Under the pieces are notes generated by a model that saw only the letters and a program-made list of their open reading frames with translations, was not told where the DNA came from and ran no database searches. DNA of 64,000 bases, from positions 1,426,001 to 1,490,000 of the forward strand of contig NZ_CP121663.1 of the NCBI RefSeq assembly GCF_029714285.1, written 5' to 3'. Origin of the DNA: Rhizobium sp. CB3090. GTDB taxonomy: Bacteria > Pseudomonadota > Alphaproteobacteria > Rhizobiales > Rhizobiaceae. The translations under genes were made by a program, and so were the position numbers. Shown here piece after piece: positions 17,562-26,456 of this stretch. Positions within the stretch are counted from its first letter, which is position 1, and each line of letters begins with the position of its first letter.

Positions 17562-17628
17562 TTGATCGATATTTTTCTATGCGGCAAGAGCTGAGATTAT
17601 CTGTCCTTACAAACCGAGGACACGAGCC

Positions 17629-18267
17629 ATGCAGGAATTGTCAGCTACCTATCTCTTCGACCCATTATGCGGCTGGTGCTATGGCGCAAGCCCAATGATC
17701 GAGCGTCTGCGCTTGGCAGGCGTCGACCTCCGCCTCCTCCCGACGGGTCTGTTCTCGGGAGCCGGCGCACGCGAGATGGATGCGTCGTTCGCAGCCTATG
17801 CCTGGTCGAACGACCAGCGCATCGAACGCTTGAGCGGTCAGCCGTTTTCCGAGGACTATCGCTCCAGAGTTTTAAACAGGCCCGGTACTCTGTTCGACTC
17901 GGGCGCCGCCACGCTCGCCATCACGGCGGCGGGCCTTGCGGATCATCGTAAGCGCTTCGATGCGCTGCGCCTTATCCAGCATGCTCGATATGTGGCGGGA
18001 CTGGACATCACTAACGTGGCTGTTCTCGCCGATTTGCTCTCTTCCGAAGGACTTGGCGAAGCTGCCCGCCTCCTAACCGAGGAATCGACCGAGTTGCTCG
18101 ACGCCAGCCGGCAACTTGTCGCGGAGGGACAGAGCCTATTCCGCCGCCATGGTGCGAATGGAGTTCCGGCCCTGGTGATCGAAAGAAACAGGCATCAGCG
18201 CCTTCTGGACGCAAGTGCCCTCTTCAGCAGCTACGATAACCTGATTGCGCATTTAAAGGCCGCATAA
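17629..18267 (+). CDS. DsbA-family (FrnE-like) thioredoxin-fold protein, cytoplasmic
   Basis: 212 aa. An N-terminal beta strand leads to FDPLCGWCYGASP, a CGWC redox-active motif at about residues 14-17. A helical insertion domain follows, and the cis-proline loop GVPALV is near residue 183. There is no signal peptide, so unlike DsbA it should act in the cytoplasm, as FrnE-type disulphide oxidoreductases or isomerases do. GAGGA precedes the ATG by about 9 nt. It is followed after 23 nt by the MBL-fold gene and is divergent from the LysR gene; the trio is probably one functional module. Confidence 0.85.
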   Translation: MQELSATYLFDPLCGWCYGASPMIERLRLAGVDLRLLPTGLFSGAGAREMDASFAAYAWSNDQRIERLSGQPFSEDYRSRVLNRPGTLFDSGAATLAITAAGLADHRKRFDALRLIQHARYVAGLDITNVAVLADLLSSEGLGEAARLLTEESTELLDASRQLVAEGQSLFRRHGANGVPALVIERNRHQRLLDASALFSSYDNLIAHLKAA

Positions 18268-18290
18268 CACCACGAAGGACAAAGATAGCC

Positions 18291-19193
18291 ATGTATTCAA
18301 GGAGAGATGTTATGAAAACCACCCTCGCCGCCGGCGCTGCCGCAGTTTTTGGTCCTGCCGGTCTCGGCAATGCCGCCGCATCGAAGCTTTCCTGGAAGCA
18401 TTTCCCCGCGGGTCAGAATGGATTTTTCCGCGCTCCGGTTCTGCTTTCCGGTCCGAACGAAGCGCTGCTCATCGACGGCGGCTTCAGCTATCCCGATGGT
18501 CGCGCGCTGGCAGAAGCCATTAAGGCCACCGGCAAGACGCTGAGCGCCATTTACGTCAGCCAGTCGGATCCCGATTATTATTTCAGCCTGAAGCCGGTCC
18601 TCGAAGCTTTCCCCGGAACCAAAGTACTCGCCGCCTCCGATACGATTGCCGCCATCAAAGGCAATGTCGACAAGAAGCTTGCCGTATGGGGGCCGCAGCT
18701 TAAGGAGAACGGGCCGCAGACCCTTGCCGACATCATCATGCCGGAAGCCTTCGACGATGCCAGCCTCAAGGTCGACGGCGAGACGGTCGAGATCGTCGCG
18801 GCAGATGCGGGTCTCCCCAATCGCCGCTACCTTTTCGTACCGTCGCTGAACGCCGTCTTCGGCGGCGTCATGATCTTCTCCGGCGTCCACGTTTGGACAG
18901 CCGACACCCAGACGAAGGAGCAGCGCGTCGCTTGGGTGGCCACTCTCGACAAGATTCTCGCCCGCAAGCCCTCGGTAGTGGTTCCGGGTCATATGAATGC
19001 CGAGGCGGCGACTGACATCTCGGGCGTCGAGCACACCAAGGCATATCTGCTCGCTTTCGAGGCCGAAATTGACAAGGCCGCCGACGCAGCCGCGCTAAAG
19101 GCCGCCATGGAAGCCCGCTTCCCCGGTCTTGGAATGGGCGTGGCGCTCGACATCGGCTCCAAGGTCGTCAAGGGCGAAATGAAGTGGGGCTGA
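18291..19193 (+). CDS. Exported MBL-fold protein lacking the canonical metal-binding histidines
   Basis: 300 aa with metallo-beta-lactamase architecture: LLIDGGFSYPDG, then the strand-turn that normally carries HxHxDH, and later VVVPGHM. In place of HxHxDH the sequence reads SQSDPDYYF: the His positions are Q, D and Y, and only the Asp is kept. The histidine in PGHM is present. The N-terminus YSRRDVMKTTLAAGAAAV is a twin-arginine signal, which supports ATG 18291. An alternative ATG at 18312 has a better AAGGAGAG site but would lose the RR motif. Probably periplasmic; catalysis is doubtful or uses a different metal set. Confidence 0.82.
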   Translation: MYSRRDVMKTTLAAGAAAVFGPAGLGNAAASKLSWKHFPAGQNGFFRAPVLLSGPNEALLIDGGFSYPDGRALAEAIKATGKTLSAIYVSQSDPDYYFSLKPVLEAFPGTKVLAASDTIAAIKGNVDKKLAVWGPQLKENGPQTLADIIMPEAFDDASLKVDGETVEIVAADAGLPNRRYLFVPSLNAVFGGVMIFSGVHVWTADTQTKEQRVAWVATLDKILARKPSVVVPGHMNAEAATDISGVEHTKAYLLAFEAEIDKAADAAALKAAMEARFPGLGMGVALDIGSKVVKGEMKWG

Positions 19194-19206
19194 CAGGCGA
19201 GCCGAT

Positions 19207-19265
19207 CTCGAAATTATCAGGAGGGCCTATGAGGCCCTCCGAACCGAAGAGCCGATAATTTCGAG
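19207..19265. terminator. Nested hairpins after the MBL-fold gene
   Basis: An outer perfect 12-bp inverted repeat (CTCGAAATTATC at 19207-19218, GATAATTTCGAG at 19254-19265) encloses an inner 9-bp hairpin (GGAGGGCCT at 19220-19228 with 19232-19240, 3-nt loop). No T run follows either stem. It lies 14 nt after the MBL stop and may act as a terminator or mRNA 3' stabiliser. Confidence 0.5.
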
Positions 19266-19636
19266 GGGGTCAGGCGGCCACAGAACGGGCGGCTTGAATA
19301 TATTGAATGACGTTCAGTTCAGGCTGTCGAAGCGGTGCCGCGGCCGAGTGAGAAGTTCATTGATCCCAGGACCTGCATGAGCAGCATAAGCACACCGACG
19401 GGCTGCCCGCGCCACTGCTGCTTTTTTGCGTAGGAGATATCCTTAGTGCTCGAACAAAGGCAGGCGACGATACCACCGCTGGAGCCTTGTTCGCGGCGTC
19501 TGCTGTTTGCTCTCCGCTGACCTGCTCATATCTGCGGCGAAACTCGCGCTCTTTGCGCCGCCGCTGATCGGGCGACGCGGAATCCAATCAAGACTTGCCG
19601 AAAACGTTGACTACAAATCTTCGGGATTTTATGTCT
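19266..19636. other. Intergenic region without a recognisable gene
   Basis: About 370 bp between the nested hairpins and the cytochrome b561 gene. The minus strand has an open frame at 19357-19587 starting from TTG (76 codons). Its sequence is Arg/Ser-rich, has no recognisable domain and no ribosome-binding site. It may be decayed coding DNA. I find no promoter or RNA gene I can support. Confidence 0.4.
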
Positions 19637-20137
19637 CTAGCCGATTGTCATTCGCCGCAACACGTCCGTCTTCCAATAAAACTGGTGGACCAGGGCACCG
19701 GCGACGTGAGCAATTATCAAGGCCCACAGCAAGGCCTTCAGGATACCTGCATGTATCGAGCCTATAGCCTCGACACCAAAGTAATAGGCGGCAATGCCGG
19801 ATAGTGGCATTGCGAAGATCCACACATACAGCGCCACGTGGGTCAATCGGGCCGCGGTCCGAAACAGCGCGGGTTCGTTTGTAGCCTCCTCCGGCACGCC
19901 TTGCATGAAACGAATGCCTAAGCGCACCAGCGCAAGTCCTAATATGACAATTCCAACATAGGCGTGAATGTTTGCGGCTGAAATATCATCTGGCGTTGGT
20001 TTCCCACCATTTCGCACGATGCGATGCCAGGCGTTCATGTCGTCGGGGAACAGAAGGTTGAAGAAAATCAGTAACGCGATGGTCCAGTGAAGGAGGCGTT
20101 GCAGTGGGCTGTAGTTCGAGCGTATCGGTTGTTGCAT
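19637..20137 (-). CDS. Cytochrome b561-family membrane protein
   Basis: 166 aa from ATG 20137; a GTG at 20152 gives 171 aa but has no SD. There are four hydrophobic helices. The first carries the haem-ligand type motif SPLQRLLHWTIALLIFFNLL, then NIHAYVGIVILGLALVRLGIR, LTHVALYVWIFAMPLSGIAA and AHVAGALVHQFYWKTDVLRRM. Histidines in helices 1, 2 and 4 are positioned as in bacterial dihaem b561 proteins, which shuttle electrons or remove superoxide at the inner membrane. It stands alone, flanked by gene-poor DNA on both sides. Confidence 0.88.
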   Translation of the reverse strand: MQQPIRSNYSPLQRLLHWTIALLIFFNLLFPDDMNAWHRIVRNGGKPTPDDISAANIHAYVGIVILGLALVRLGIRFMQGVPEEATNEPALFRTAARLTHVALYVWIFAMPLSGIAAYYFGVEAIGSIHAGILKALLWALIIAHVAGALVHQFYWKTDVLRRMTIG

Positions 20138-20547
20138 AGATTGACCCCGCACAACTGTTTCACAATTTGTTGGAACTCAGGATGCTTGTCTGAGCTGACG
20201 CTCACGTGAATTAATGCCTTTGGGTGCCATAAACTTCACGGCAAGACAATGCGTCTGGGTTCTGTTCGGTACAGTTCGTCAATCATCATAATCTCAATGG
20301 TTCGGATGACCGGCGTCACAGCTTGAGATAGCTGCCCTATTCCTTGCGTCTCAATCATTATCTCGATCATCCGACCCACGAGACACTCCCCTGCTCCGAG
20401 CGTGTCGGCCCGCCAGAAGTTCCGAGCCTGGTTTGGGAGAGATGTTTGTTTGACCTGAGATCAATGAGCGGTTCGATTGCCCGCCACGCCCGCTCTGTGT
20501 AAAGCTTGCGCTGTTTTTTCAACAGCAGGCGAATTCTGCGGCAATGA
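20138..20547. other. Intergenic region between cytochrome b561 and urtE
   Basis: About 410 bp with no convincing gene. A 40-codon frame with an ATG exists on the minus strand around 20240-20360 but has no homology I recognise. Near urtE a short minus-strand hairpin (GCTGTT-gaaa-AACAGC, about 20508-20524) lies just beyond the urtE stop and could weakly terminate the urt operon, although it has no T run. Confidence 0.4.
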
Positions 20548-21243
20548 TCAGACCGTCAGGTGCCGCCTGGCCTCGGGTGTGTCCAGCGTTTCGGCCAGCC
20601 CCTCATGAACGATCTCGCCGCGGTCCATGATGTAGACGTAGTCGGCAAGCTCGCGGCAGAAATCCAGGTACTGCTCGACCAGCAGGATCGCCATACCGGT
20701 GGTGTCGCGCAGATAACGGATCGCCCGGCCGATGTCCTTGATGATCGACGGCTGGATGCCTTCGGTCGGTTCGTCCAAAACCAGGATCTTCGGCCGCGTC
20801 ACCATCGCCCGGCCGATCGCCAACTGCTGCTGCTGGCCGCCGGACAGGTCGCCGCCGCGACGCGACAGCATCGAGTTTAGCACCGGAAACAGGCTGAAGA
20901 TGTCGTCCGGAATGTGGCGATCCTTGCGGGGAAGCGGAGCAAAGCCAGTCTCCAGATTCTCCTTCACTGTCAGCAGTGGAAATATCTCGCGGCCCTGCGG
21001 CACATAACCGATGCCATGTTTGGCGCGGGCAAACGGCGCCATGCCATTGAGCTTGACGTCGTTGAACGTCACCGTTCCGGCCGAGAGCGGATGCTGGCCG
21101 GTGACGGCACGCAGCAGCGAACTCTTGCCAACTCCGTTGCGCCCGAGCACGCAGGTGATCTTGCCCATCTCCGCCTTCAGCGAAATGCCGCGAAGGGCCT
21201 GGGCGGCACCGTAATGCAGGTTTGCGTTCTCGACCGTCAGCAT
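20548..21243 (-). CDS. urtE: Urea ABC transporter ATP-binding protein UrtE
   Basis: 231 aa. It shows MLTVENANLHYGAAQALRGI at the start, Walker A GRNGVGKSS, the GYVPQGREIFPLLTV segment diagnostic of UrtE/LivF proteins, signature LSGGQQQ, and Walker B ILVLDEPTEGIQPSII. The start was set at ATG 21243; the open frame to 21276 precedes the homology. It is the last gene of a complete five-gene urt set. UrtDE hydrolyse ATP for urea (or short-chain amide) import. Confidence 0.95.
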   Translation of the reverse strand: MLTVENANLHYGAAQALRGISLKAEMGKITCVLGRNGVGKSSLLRAVTGQHPLSAGTVTFNDVKLNGMAPFARAKHGIGYVPQGREIFPLLTVKENLETGFAPLPRKDRHIPDDIFSLFPVLNSMLSRRGGDLSGGQQQQLAIGRAMVTRPKILVLDEPTEGIQPSIIKDIGRAIRYLRDTTGMAILLVEQYLDFCRELADYVYIMDRGEIVHEGLAETLDTPEARRHLTV

Positions 21244-21289
21244 CTCAATTCTCTTCCTTTTCCCAAAGCCATCCACGGCGGTCCATCAA

Positions 21290-22045
21290 TCACCGCCCCA
21301 GATAGTTCTCGATGACCTTCGGGTCGCTGCTGACGAAATCGATCGACCCCTCGGCCAGCACCGAGCCTTCCGCGAGGCAGGTCACCTTGACGCCGAGGTC
21401 GCGGATGAAGCCCATGTCATGTTCGACGACGACGACCGAGCGGGTCTTGGCGATTTCCTTGAGCAAAATGGCAGTCTCGGCCGTTTCGGCGTCGGTCATG
21501 CCCGCGACAGGTTCGTCGACCAAGAGCAGCTTCGGCTCCTGGGCGAGCAGCATGCCGATCTCCAGCCATTGTTTCTGCCCGTGCGAGAGGTTCGCCGCCA
21601 ACTCATCCTTGCGATGAGGCATCCGGACCGTTTCGAGGATCTCGCAGATGCGGTCGCGATCGGCACTCGACAGCCGATAGAACAGTGTCGAAAAAACGCC
21701 GCGCGACCGGTTCAGCGCAAGCTCGATATTGTCCCAGACGGTGTGGCTCTCGAAGACGGTCGGTTTCTGGAATTTGCGGCCGATCCCGAGCTGGGCGATG
21801 TCGGCTTCGTCCTTCTTCGTCAGGTCGATCTGACCGTTGAAGAAGACTTCGCCGGAATCCGGCCGCGTCTTGCCGGTGATGATATCCATCATCGTCGTCT
21901 TGCCGGCGCCATTCGGGCCGATGATGGCGCGAAGCTCTCCCGGCTCGATGACGATCGACAATGAATTCAGCGCCTTGAACCCATCGAAGGATACGGAGAC
22001 GTTGTTGAGGTAAAGCATGCTTGTGGGCTTGCCGTCCGGGATCAT
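21290..22045 (-). CDS. urtD: Urea ABC transporter ATP-binding protein UrtD
   Basis: 251 aa from ATG 22045, a few bases after the urtC stop; ATG 22018 (MLYLNNVSVSF) is an alternative that still keeps the whole domain. Walker A GPNGAGKTT, the UrtD-type RKFQKPTVFE Q-loop, signature LSHGQKQWLEIG and Walker B LLLVDEPVAGMTDAE are all present, and the C-terminus ends in the UrtD-typical ENYLGR. The LSHGQ signature is normal for UrtD. Confidence 0.95.
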   Translation of the reverse strand: MIPDGKPTSMLYLNNVSVSFDGFKALNSLSIVIEPGELRAIIGPNGAGKTTMMDIITGKTRPDSGEVFFNGQIDLTKKDEADIAQLGIGRKFQKPTVFESHTVWDNIELALNRSRGVFSTLFYRLSSADRDRICEILETVRMPHRKDELAANLSHGQKQWLEIGMLLAQEPKLLLVDEPVAGMTDAETAETAILLKEIAKTRSVVVVEHDMGFIRDLGVKVTCLAEGSVLAEGSIDFVSSDPKVIENYLGR

Positions 22046-22049
22046 GGTT

Positions 22050-23210
22050 TCACTCCGCCGCCTGAATGGTCTTCTCCGCGCTGTCTTCGTCAGAATCCGC
22101 CGAAGCGTTGCGTGCCGGGCGTGCGCCGGCGCCGTACTTCGCGATCGTGCCGATGACCCCTCGCGGCAGGAAAAGCGTGACTGCAACGAAGAGGCCACCG
22201 AGCGCAAAGAGCCAGAATTCCGGAAACAGACCGGTGAAGATTGTTTTGCCGCCATTGACGAGGATTGCGCCGATGATCGGCCCGATCAGCGTGGCGCGGC
22301 CGCCGACCGCCGTCCAAATGACGACTTCGATCGAGTTGGCGGGCGCAAATTCCCCGGGATTGATGATGCCGACCTGCGGCACGTAAAGAGCGCCGGCAAT
22401 GCCCGCCATCATCGCCGAGACGGTGAAGGTGAAAAGTTTCACGTTTTCGACGCGGTATCCGAGGAAGCGCGTGCGGCTTTCAGCATCGCGCACACCGACC
22501 AGCACCTTGCCGAATTTCGATCGGACGATGCCGGAGGAGATCAGCAGCGCAAGCGCCAGGAACAGGGCGCTTAATGCAAAGAGAACGGCTCGCGTCCCGT
22601 CCGCCTGGATATTGAAGCCCAGGATATCCTTAAAGTCGGTCAGGCCGTTATTGCCGCCGAAGCCCATGTCGTTGCGGAAGAAGGCGAGGAGCAAGGCGTA
22701 GGTCATCGCCTGGGTGATGATCGAAAGATAGACGCCGTTGACGCGGGAGCGGAAGGCGAACCAGCCGAAGACGAAGGCGAGAAGGCCCGGCACCAGCACG
22801 ACCATGATCGCCGCGAACCAGAATTGGTTGAAGCCGTACCAGAACCAGGGCAGCGCCTTGTAGTTCAGGAACACCATGAAGTCGGGCAGGATCGGATCGC
22901 CATAGCTGCCGCGGGTGCCGATCTGGCGCATCAGATACATTCCCATCGCATAGCCGCCGAGCGCAAAGAATGCGCCGTGACCGAGCGAGAGGATGCCGCA
23001 GAACCCCCATACCAGATCCAGCGCCAGCGCCAGCAGCGCATAGGTCAGGTATTTACCGAACAACGACATCACGTAGGTCGGGATGTGCAGGGGACTCGTC
23101 GGTGCCGTCAAGAGATTGGAGGCCGGGATCAGCACCGCGAGCGCAATGAGGATCAGGACGGCGACGATGACCTTGCGGTCGAAAGACCGGAGCAGAAAGG
23201 CTGTAATCAT
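22050..23210 (-). CDS. urtC: Urea ABC transporter permease UrtC
   Basis: 386 aa inner-membrane permease. Seen: WGFCGILSLGHGAFFALGGYAMGMYLMR, the large loop with ALPWFWYGFNQFWFA, RVNGVYLSIITQAMTYALLL, and GVRDAESRTRFLGYRVENVK as the coupling segment. A basic, Ala-rich C-terminal tail extends past the last helix. The ATG overlaps the urtB stop by 4 nt (ATGA). Confidence 0.95.
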   Translation of the reverse strand: MITAFLLRSFDRKVIVAVLILIALAVLIPASNLLTAPTSPLHIPTYVMSLFGKYLTYALLALALDLVWGFCGILSLGHGAFFALGGYAMGMYLMRQIGTRGSYGDPILPDFMVFLNYKALPWFWYGFNQFWFAAIMVVLVPGLLAFVFGWFAFRSRVNGVYLSIITQAMTYALLLAFFRNDMGFGGNNGLTDFKDILGFNIQADGTRAVLFALSALFLALALLISSGIVRSKFGKVLVGVRDAESRTRFLGYRVENVKLFTFTVSAMMAGIAGALYVPQVGIINPGEFAPANSIEVVIWTAVGGRATLIGPIIGAILVNGGKTIFTGLFPEFWLFALGGLFVAVTLFLPRGVIGTIAKYGAGARPARNASADSDEDSAEKTIQAAE

Positions 23211-24823
23211 GATTCAACTGCCCTTCCTTTGAGCGCGAAGAGCCCACGTGGCCGTTTCTGGATGAAGAGAATGATGAGGACGAGCACCAGGATCTTGCCC
23301 AGCACTGCGCCGGCATAGGGCTCGATGAACTTATTGAGGATTCCGAGCGACATGGCGCCGACCAGCGTGCCCCAAAGATTGCCGACCCCACCGAAGACGA
23401 CGACCATGAAGCTGTCGATGATGTAGGCCTGGCCGAGATTGGGCGAGACGTTGTCGATCTGGCTGAGCGCTACGCCGGCGATACCGGCGACGCCGGAACC
23501 GAGCGCAAAAGTGAAGGCATCCACCCATGCGGTCCTGATACCCATCGAAGAGGCCATGCGGCGGTTCTGTGTGACAGCGCGCATCTGCAGACCGAAGGGC
23601 GAGCGCTTCAGGAGTAGCAGCAGCGCAAAAAAGACCACCAGCGAAAAGACGATGATCCACAGCCGGTTCAAGGTGATATCGAGACCGCCAAGTCCAAACG
23701 AGCCGGACATCCAGGTTGGATTGCGCACTTCGCGATTGGTTGGCCCAAAGATCGAGCGAACGGCCTGCTGCAGGATCAGGGAGATTCCCCAGGTCGCCAG
23801 CAGCGTTTCCAACGGCCGCTTGTAGAGGAACTGGATCACCAGACGCTCGATCACGAAGCCGACGAAGCCGGTGAAGAGGAAGGCGGCGGGAACTGCGAGA
23901 GCCAGGGAGTAATCGCTGAGTTCAGGGGTGAATGAGCTGATCGCCTCCTGCACCACATAGGTCGTGTAGGCGCCCAGCATCACCATTTCGCCATGCGCCA
24001 TATTGACGACGCCCATGACGCCGAAGGTGATGGAAAGCCCGATGGCCGTGAGCATCAGCACCGAACTGAGGGACAAGCCGTACCAGATATTTTGCGCCAC
24101 ATCCCACAGGCTGAGCGTGCGATTGATGCTGTCGATATCGGCCTGGATGGCACGCTTCAGATGCTCGGGCGCGGTCTGCATGGCAGCGGTCAGGATTGCC
24201 AGAGAATCGCGATCGCCACGGGCCGCGATCGTGTCGATGGCAGCCTTCTTATCCTCGGTGCTGGCGTCGCTCTTCAGAAGTATGACGGCGCGGGCGGCTT
24301 CCATCGCCTTTTTGACCTCGCCGTCCTTTTCGGCGGCAAGCGCGGAATTTACGAGCTCGAGATTGGCAGGATCGGCATCCTTCAGCATGTCCTCGGCTGC
24401 GGCAAGCCGTGCGGATCGGTCCGGGCTCAGAAGCGTCAGTTGGCTGAGGGAAGCGCTGATGACGCCGCGAAGGGCATTGTTGATCCTGACCTTCGTCATG
24501 CCGTCGGGATCGATATCCGCCGCAGCCTCGCCGGTGATTGGATCGGAATAGGTGGGCGTATCGTCAGTGCCGCCTTGGAGAAGCACAGGCCCGCCATCCT
24601 GGCTCACATAGAGCAGGCCATCGCTGAGCTGCTGCAGGATCTTGCCGACATGGGGATCCTTGGAGGCGACAAGCGCCTTGATCGCCACTTCTCTTTCGGG
24701 GAAGTCGCCGATGCCGAGCGCATTGACCAGCGTGTGAATATTGTCGTCGGCTTTCACCGCGGTCGCCAGGGCCGGCATCACCAGGCAAAACATCAGCAGG
24801 AAAATCTTGATGGCGCGAAACAT
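23207..24823 (-). CDS. urtB: Urea ABC transporter permease UrtB with periplasmic N-terminal extension
   Basis: 538 aa. A signal-like hydrophobic N-terminus (AIKIFLLMFCLVMPALATAV) is followed by an alanine-rich, helical (HEAT-like) region of about 200 residues. The permease domain comes next (SLSSVLMLTAIGLSITFGVMG, VVNMAHGEMVMLGAYTTYVVQ, then LETLLATWGISLILQQ). This long form is usual for proteobacterial UrtB. The start was placed at ATG 24823 before the hydrophobic segment. The gene lies 116 nt downstream of urtA. Confidence 0.94.
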   Translation of the reverse strand: MFRAIKIFLLMFCLVMPALATAVKADDNIHTLVNALGIGDFPEREVAIKALVASKDPHVGKILQQLSDGLLYVSQDGGPVLLQGGTDDTPTYSDPITGEAAADIDPDGMTKVRINNALRGVISASLSQLTLLSPDRSARLAAAEDMLKDADPANLELVNSALAAEKDGEVKKAMEAARAVILLKSDASTEDKKAAIDTIAARGDRDSLAILTAAMQTAPEHLKRAIQADIDSINRTLSLWDVAQNIWYGLSLSSVLMLTAIGLSITFGVMGVVNMAHGEMVMLGAYTTYVVQEAISSFTPELSDYSLALAVPAAFLFTGFVGFVIERLVIQFLYKRPLETLLATWGISLILQQAVRSIFGPTNREVRNPTWMSGSFGLGGLDITLNRLWIIVFSLVVFFALLLLLKRSPFGLQMRAVTQNRRMASSMGIRTAWVDAFTFALGSGVAGIAGVALSQIDNVSPNLGQAYIIDSFMVVVFGGVGNLWGTLVGAMSLGILNKFIEPYAGAVLGKILVLVLIILFIQKRPRGLFALKGRAVES

Positions 24824-24939
24824 CGGCCCTCTAGCCTCGGTTGTCAGGGACCCTCGCGGCAAACCTCCGAAAGGGTGGGCTTCCGCCCGGAACGGCGTCC
24901 GGACGGAACTGATTTTGGGATCGGATGATCAGGCTGGCA

Positions 24940-26235
24940 TTACATGCCCTTGCCGCCGCACTTGCCCGTAACGACATTGAAGTTGCCGCAGGACATCGGC
25001 TTGCGCCAATCGGAGATCAGGTCCTTGGAGTCCGGCAGGTAGTCGGACCATTCATCGCCGACGACGGCAGGCGTCTGCTGGACGATGTCGAACTGGCCGT
25101 TGGCCTGGATTTCACCGATCAGTACCGGCTTTGTGATGTGGTGGTTCGGCATCACGGTCGCATAGCCGCCGGAGAGGTTCGGAACTGTCGTGCCGACGAT
25201 GGTGTCGAGTACCTTGTCGGTGTCGGTCGTGCCGGCAGCCTGAACGGCCTTAACCCAGGCGTTGAAGCCGATATAGGCAGCTTCCATCGGGTCGTTCGTC
25301 ACGCGCTTGTCGTTCTTGGTATAGGCGTGCCATTCCTTGATAAAGGCCTTGTTGGCAGGCGTTTCGACGGATTCGAAGTAGTTCCAAGCGGCGAGATGGC
25401 CGACCAGGGGCTTGGTATCGAGACCGGCAAGTTCTTCTTCGCCGACCGAAAAGGCGATGACCGGAATGTCGGTTGCCTTGATGCCCTTATTGCCGAGTTC
25501 CTTATAAAACGGAACGTTGGCGTCGCCGTTGATCGTCGAGACGACGGCCGTCTTCTTGCCGGTAGAACCGAAATCCTTGATCTTCGACACTTCGGTCTGC
25601 CAGTCGGAGAAGCCGAACGGCGTATAGTTGACCATGATGTCTTCCTTCGGAATACCCTTGGAAATCAGGTATGCCTCGAGGATCTTGTTGGTCGTGCGCG
25701 GATAGACGTAGTCGGTGCCTTCGAGCACGAAGCGCTTCACGCCTTCCTTTTCCATCAGATAGTCGACGGCCGGAATAGCCTGTTGGTTCGGCGCTGCACC
25801 GGTATAGATGATATTGCGCGAAGACTCTTCGCCTTCATACTGAACCGGGTAGAAAAGGAGCGAGTTCAGCTCTTCGAACACGGGAAGGACCGACTTGCGC
25901 GAAGATGACGTCCAGCAACCGAAGACGGCGGCGACGTGGTCCTTCTGGATCAGCTCGCGTGCCTTTTCCGCAAACAGCGGCCAGTCCGAAGCCGGGTCGA
26001 CAACGACGGCTTCCAGCTTCTTGCCGAGAAGGCCGCCCTTCTTGTTCTGCTCGTCGATGAGCATGAGCATGGCGTCCTTGAGCGTCGTCTCGGAGATGGC
26101 CATGGTGCCCGAAAGCGAATGGAGAATGCCGACCTTGATCGTATCGTCCGCAGCGTAGGCAGCGCCGTGGAACAAGGCCGACGTGGACATGGCGGCACCG
26201 AGCACTGCTCCTGTGACATATGACTTGAAGTTCAT
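24940..26235 (-). CDS. urtA: Urea ABC transporter substrate-binding protein UrtA
   Basis: 431 aa periplasmic binding protein with a Sec signal (SYVTGAVLGAAMSTSALFHGAAYAA). The mature start DDTIKVGILHSLSGTMAISE and the blocks VFGCWTSSSRKSVLPVFEE, LLFYPVQYEGEESSRNIIYTG and GTDYVYPRTTNKILE are characteristic of UrtA. GAGGGG lies ahead of the ATG. It is the first gene of the urt operon and is divergent from the transporter-like histidine kinase. Expression of urt genes is generally nitrogen-controlled; I could not find a clear -24/-12 promoter in the 221-bp intergenic region. Confidence 0.95.
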   Translation of the reverse strand: MNFKSYVTGAVLGAAMSTSALFHGAAYAADDTIKVGILHSLSGTMAISETTLKDAMLMLIDEQNKKGGLLGKKLEAVVVDPASDWPLFAEKARELIQKDHVAAVFGCWTSSSRKSVLPVFEELNSLLFYPVQYEGEESSRNIIYTGAAPNQQAIPAVDYLMEKEGVKRFVLEGTDYVYPRTTNKILEAYLISKGIPKEDIMVNYTPFGFSDWQTEVSKIKDFGSTGKKTAVVSTINGDANVPFYKELGNKGIKATDIPVIAFSVGEEELAGLDTKPLVGHLAAWNYFESVETPANKAFIKEWHAYTKNDKRVTNDPMEAAYIGFNAWVKAVQAAGTTDTDKVLDTIVGTTVPNLSGGYATVMPNHHITKPVLIGEIQANGQFDIVQQTPAVVGDEWSDYLPDSKDLISDWRKPMSCGNFNVVTGKCGGKGM

Positions 26236-26456
26236 TTGATAGGTCCCCTCTTCTAGTTGCGTGCAGCGACGCTAACGAAGGTTAACGCGGCTTGAGGGGA
26301 CTATCCGGCAGGCGTTTCCGTTTCCACATACGCAATATGACGTAGGCGCGGGGGCGAAATGTGCAGTGCAGCACGCTTCGCTGGCTTTAAGGCCCGGTTC
26401 GTTCCGTGTTACGACTGAAGACGACGACACGTGATCCTGGAAGCCAAGGGACAGGC

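Noticed and set aside
19357..19587. 76-codon minus-strand frame
   Set aside because: TTG start without SD, low-complexity Arg/Ser-rich product, no family match; kept only as a note in the intergenic entry.
23993..25908. Long + strand frames over urtB and urtA
   Set aside because: Shadows of well-recognised urt genes.
26236..26456. Search for a sigma-54 (-24/-12) promoter between urtA and the kinase
   Set aside because: No TGGCAC-N5-TTGC-like element was found on either strand by eye.
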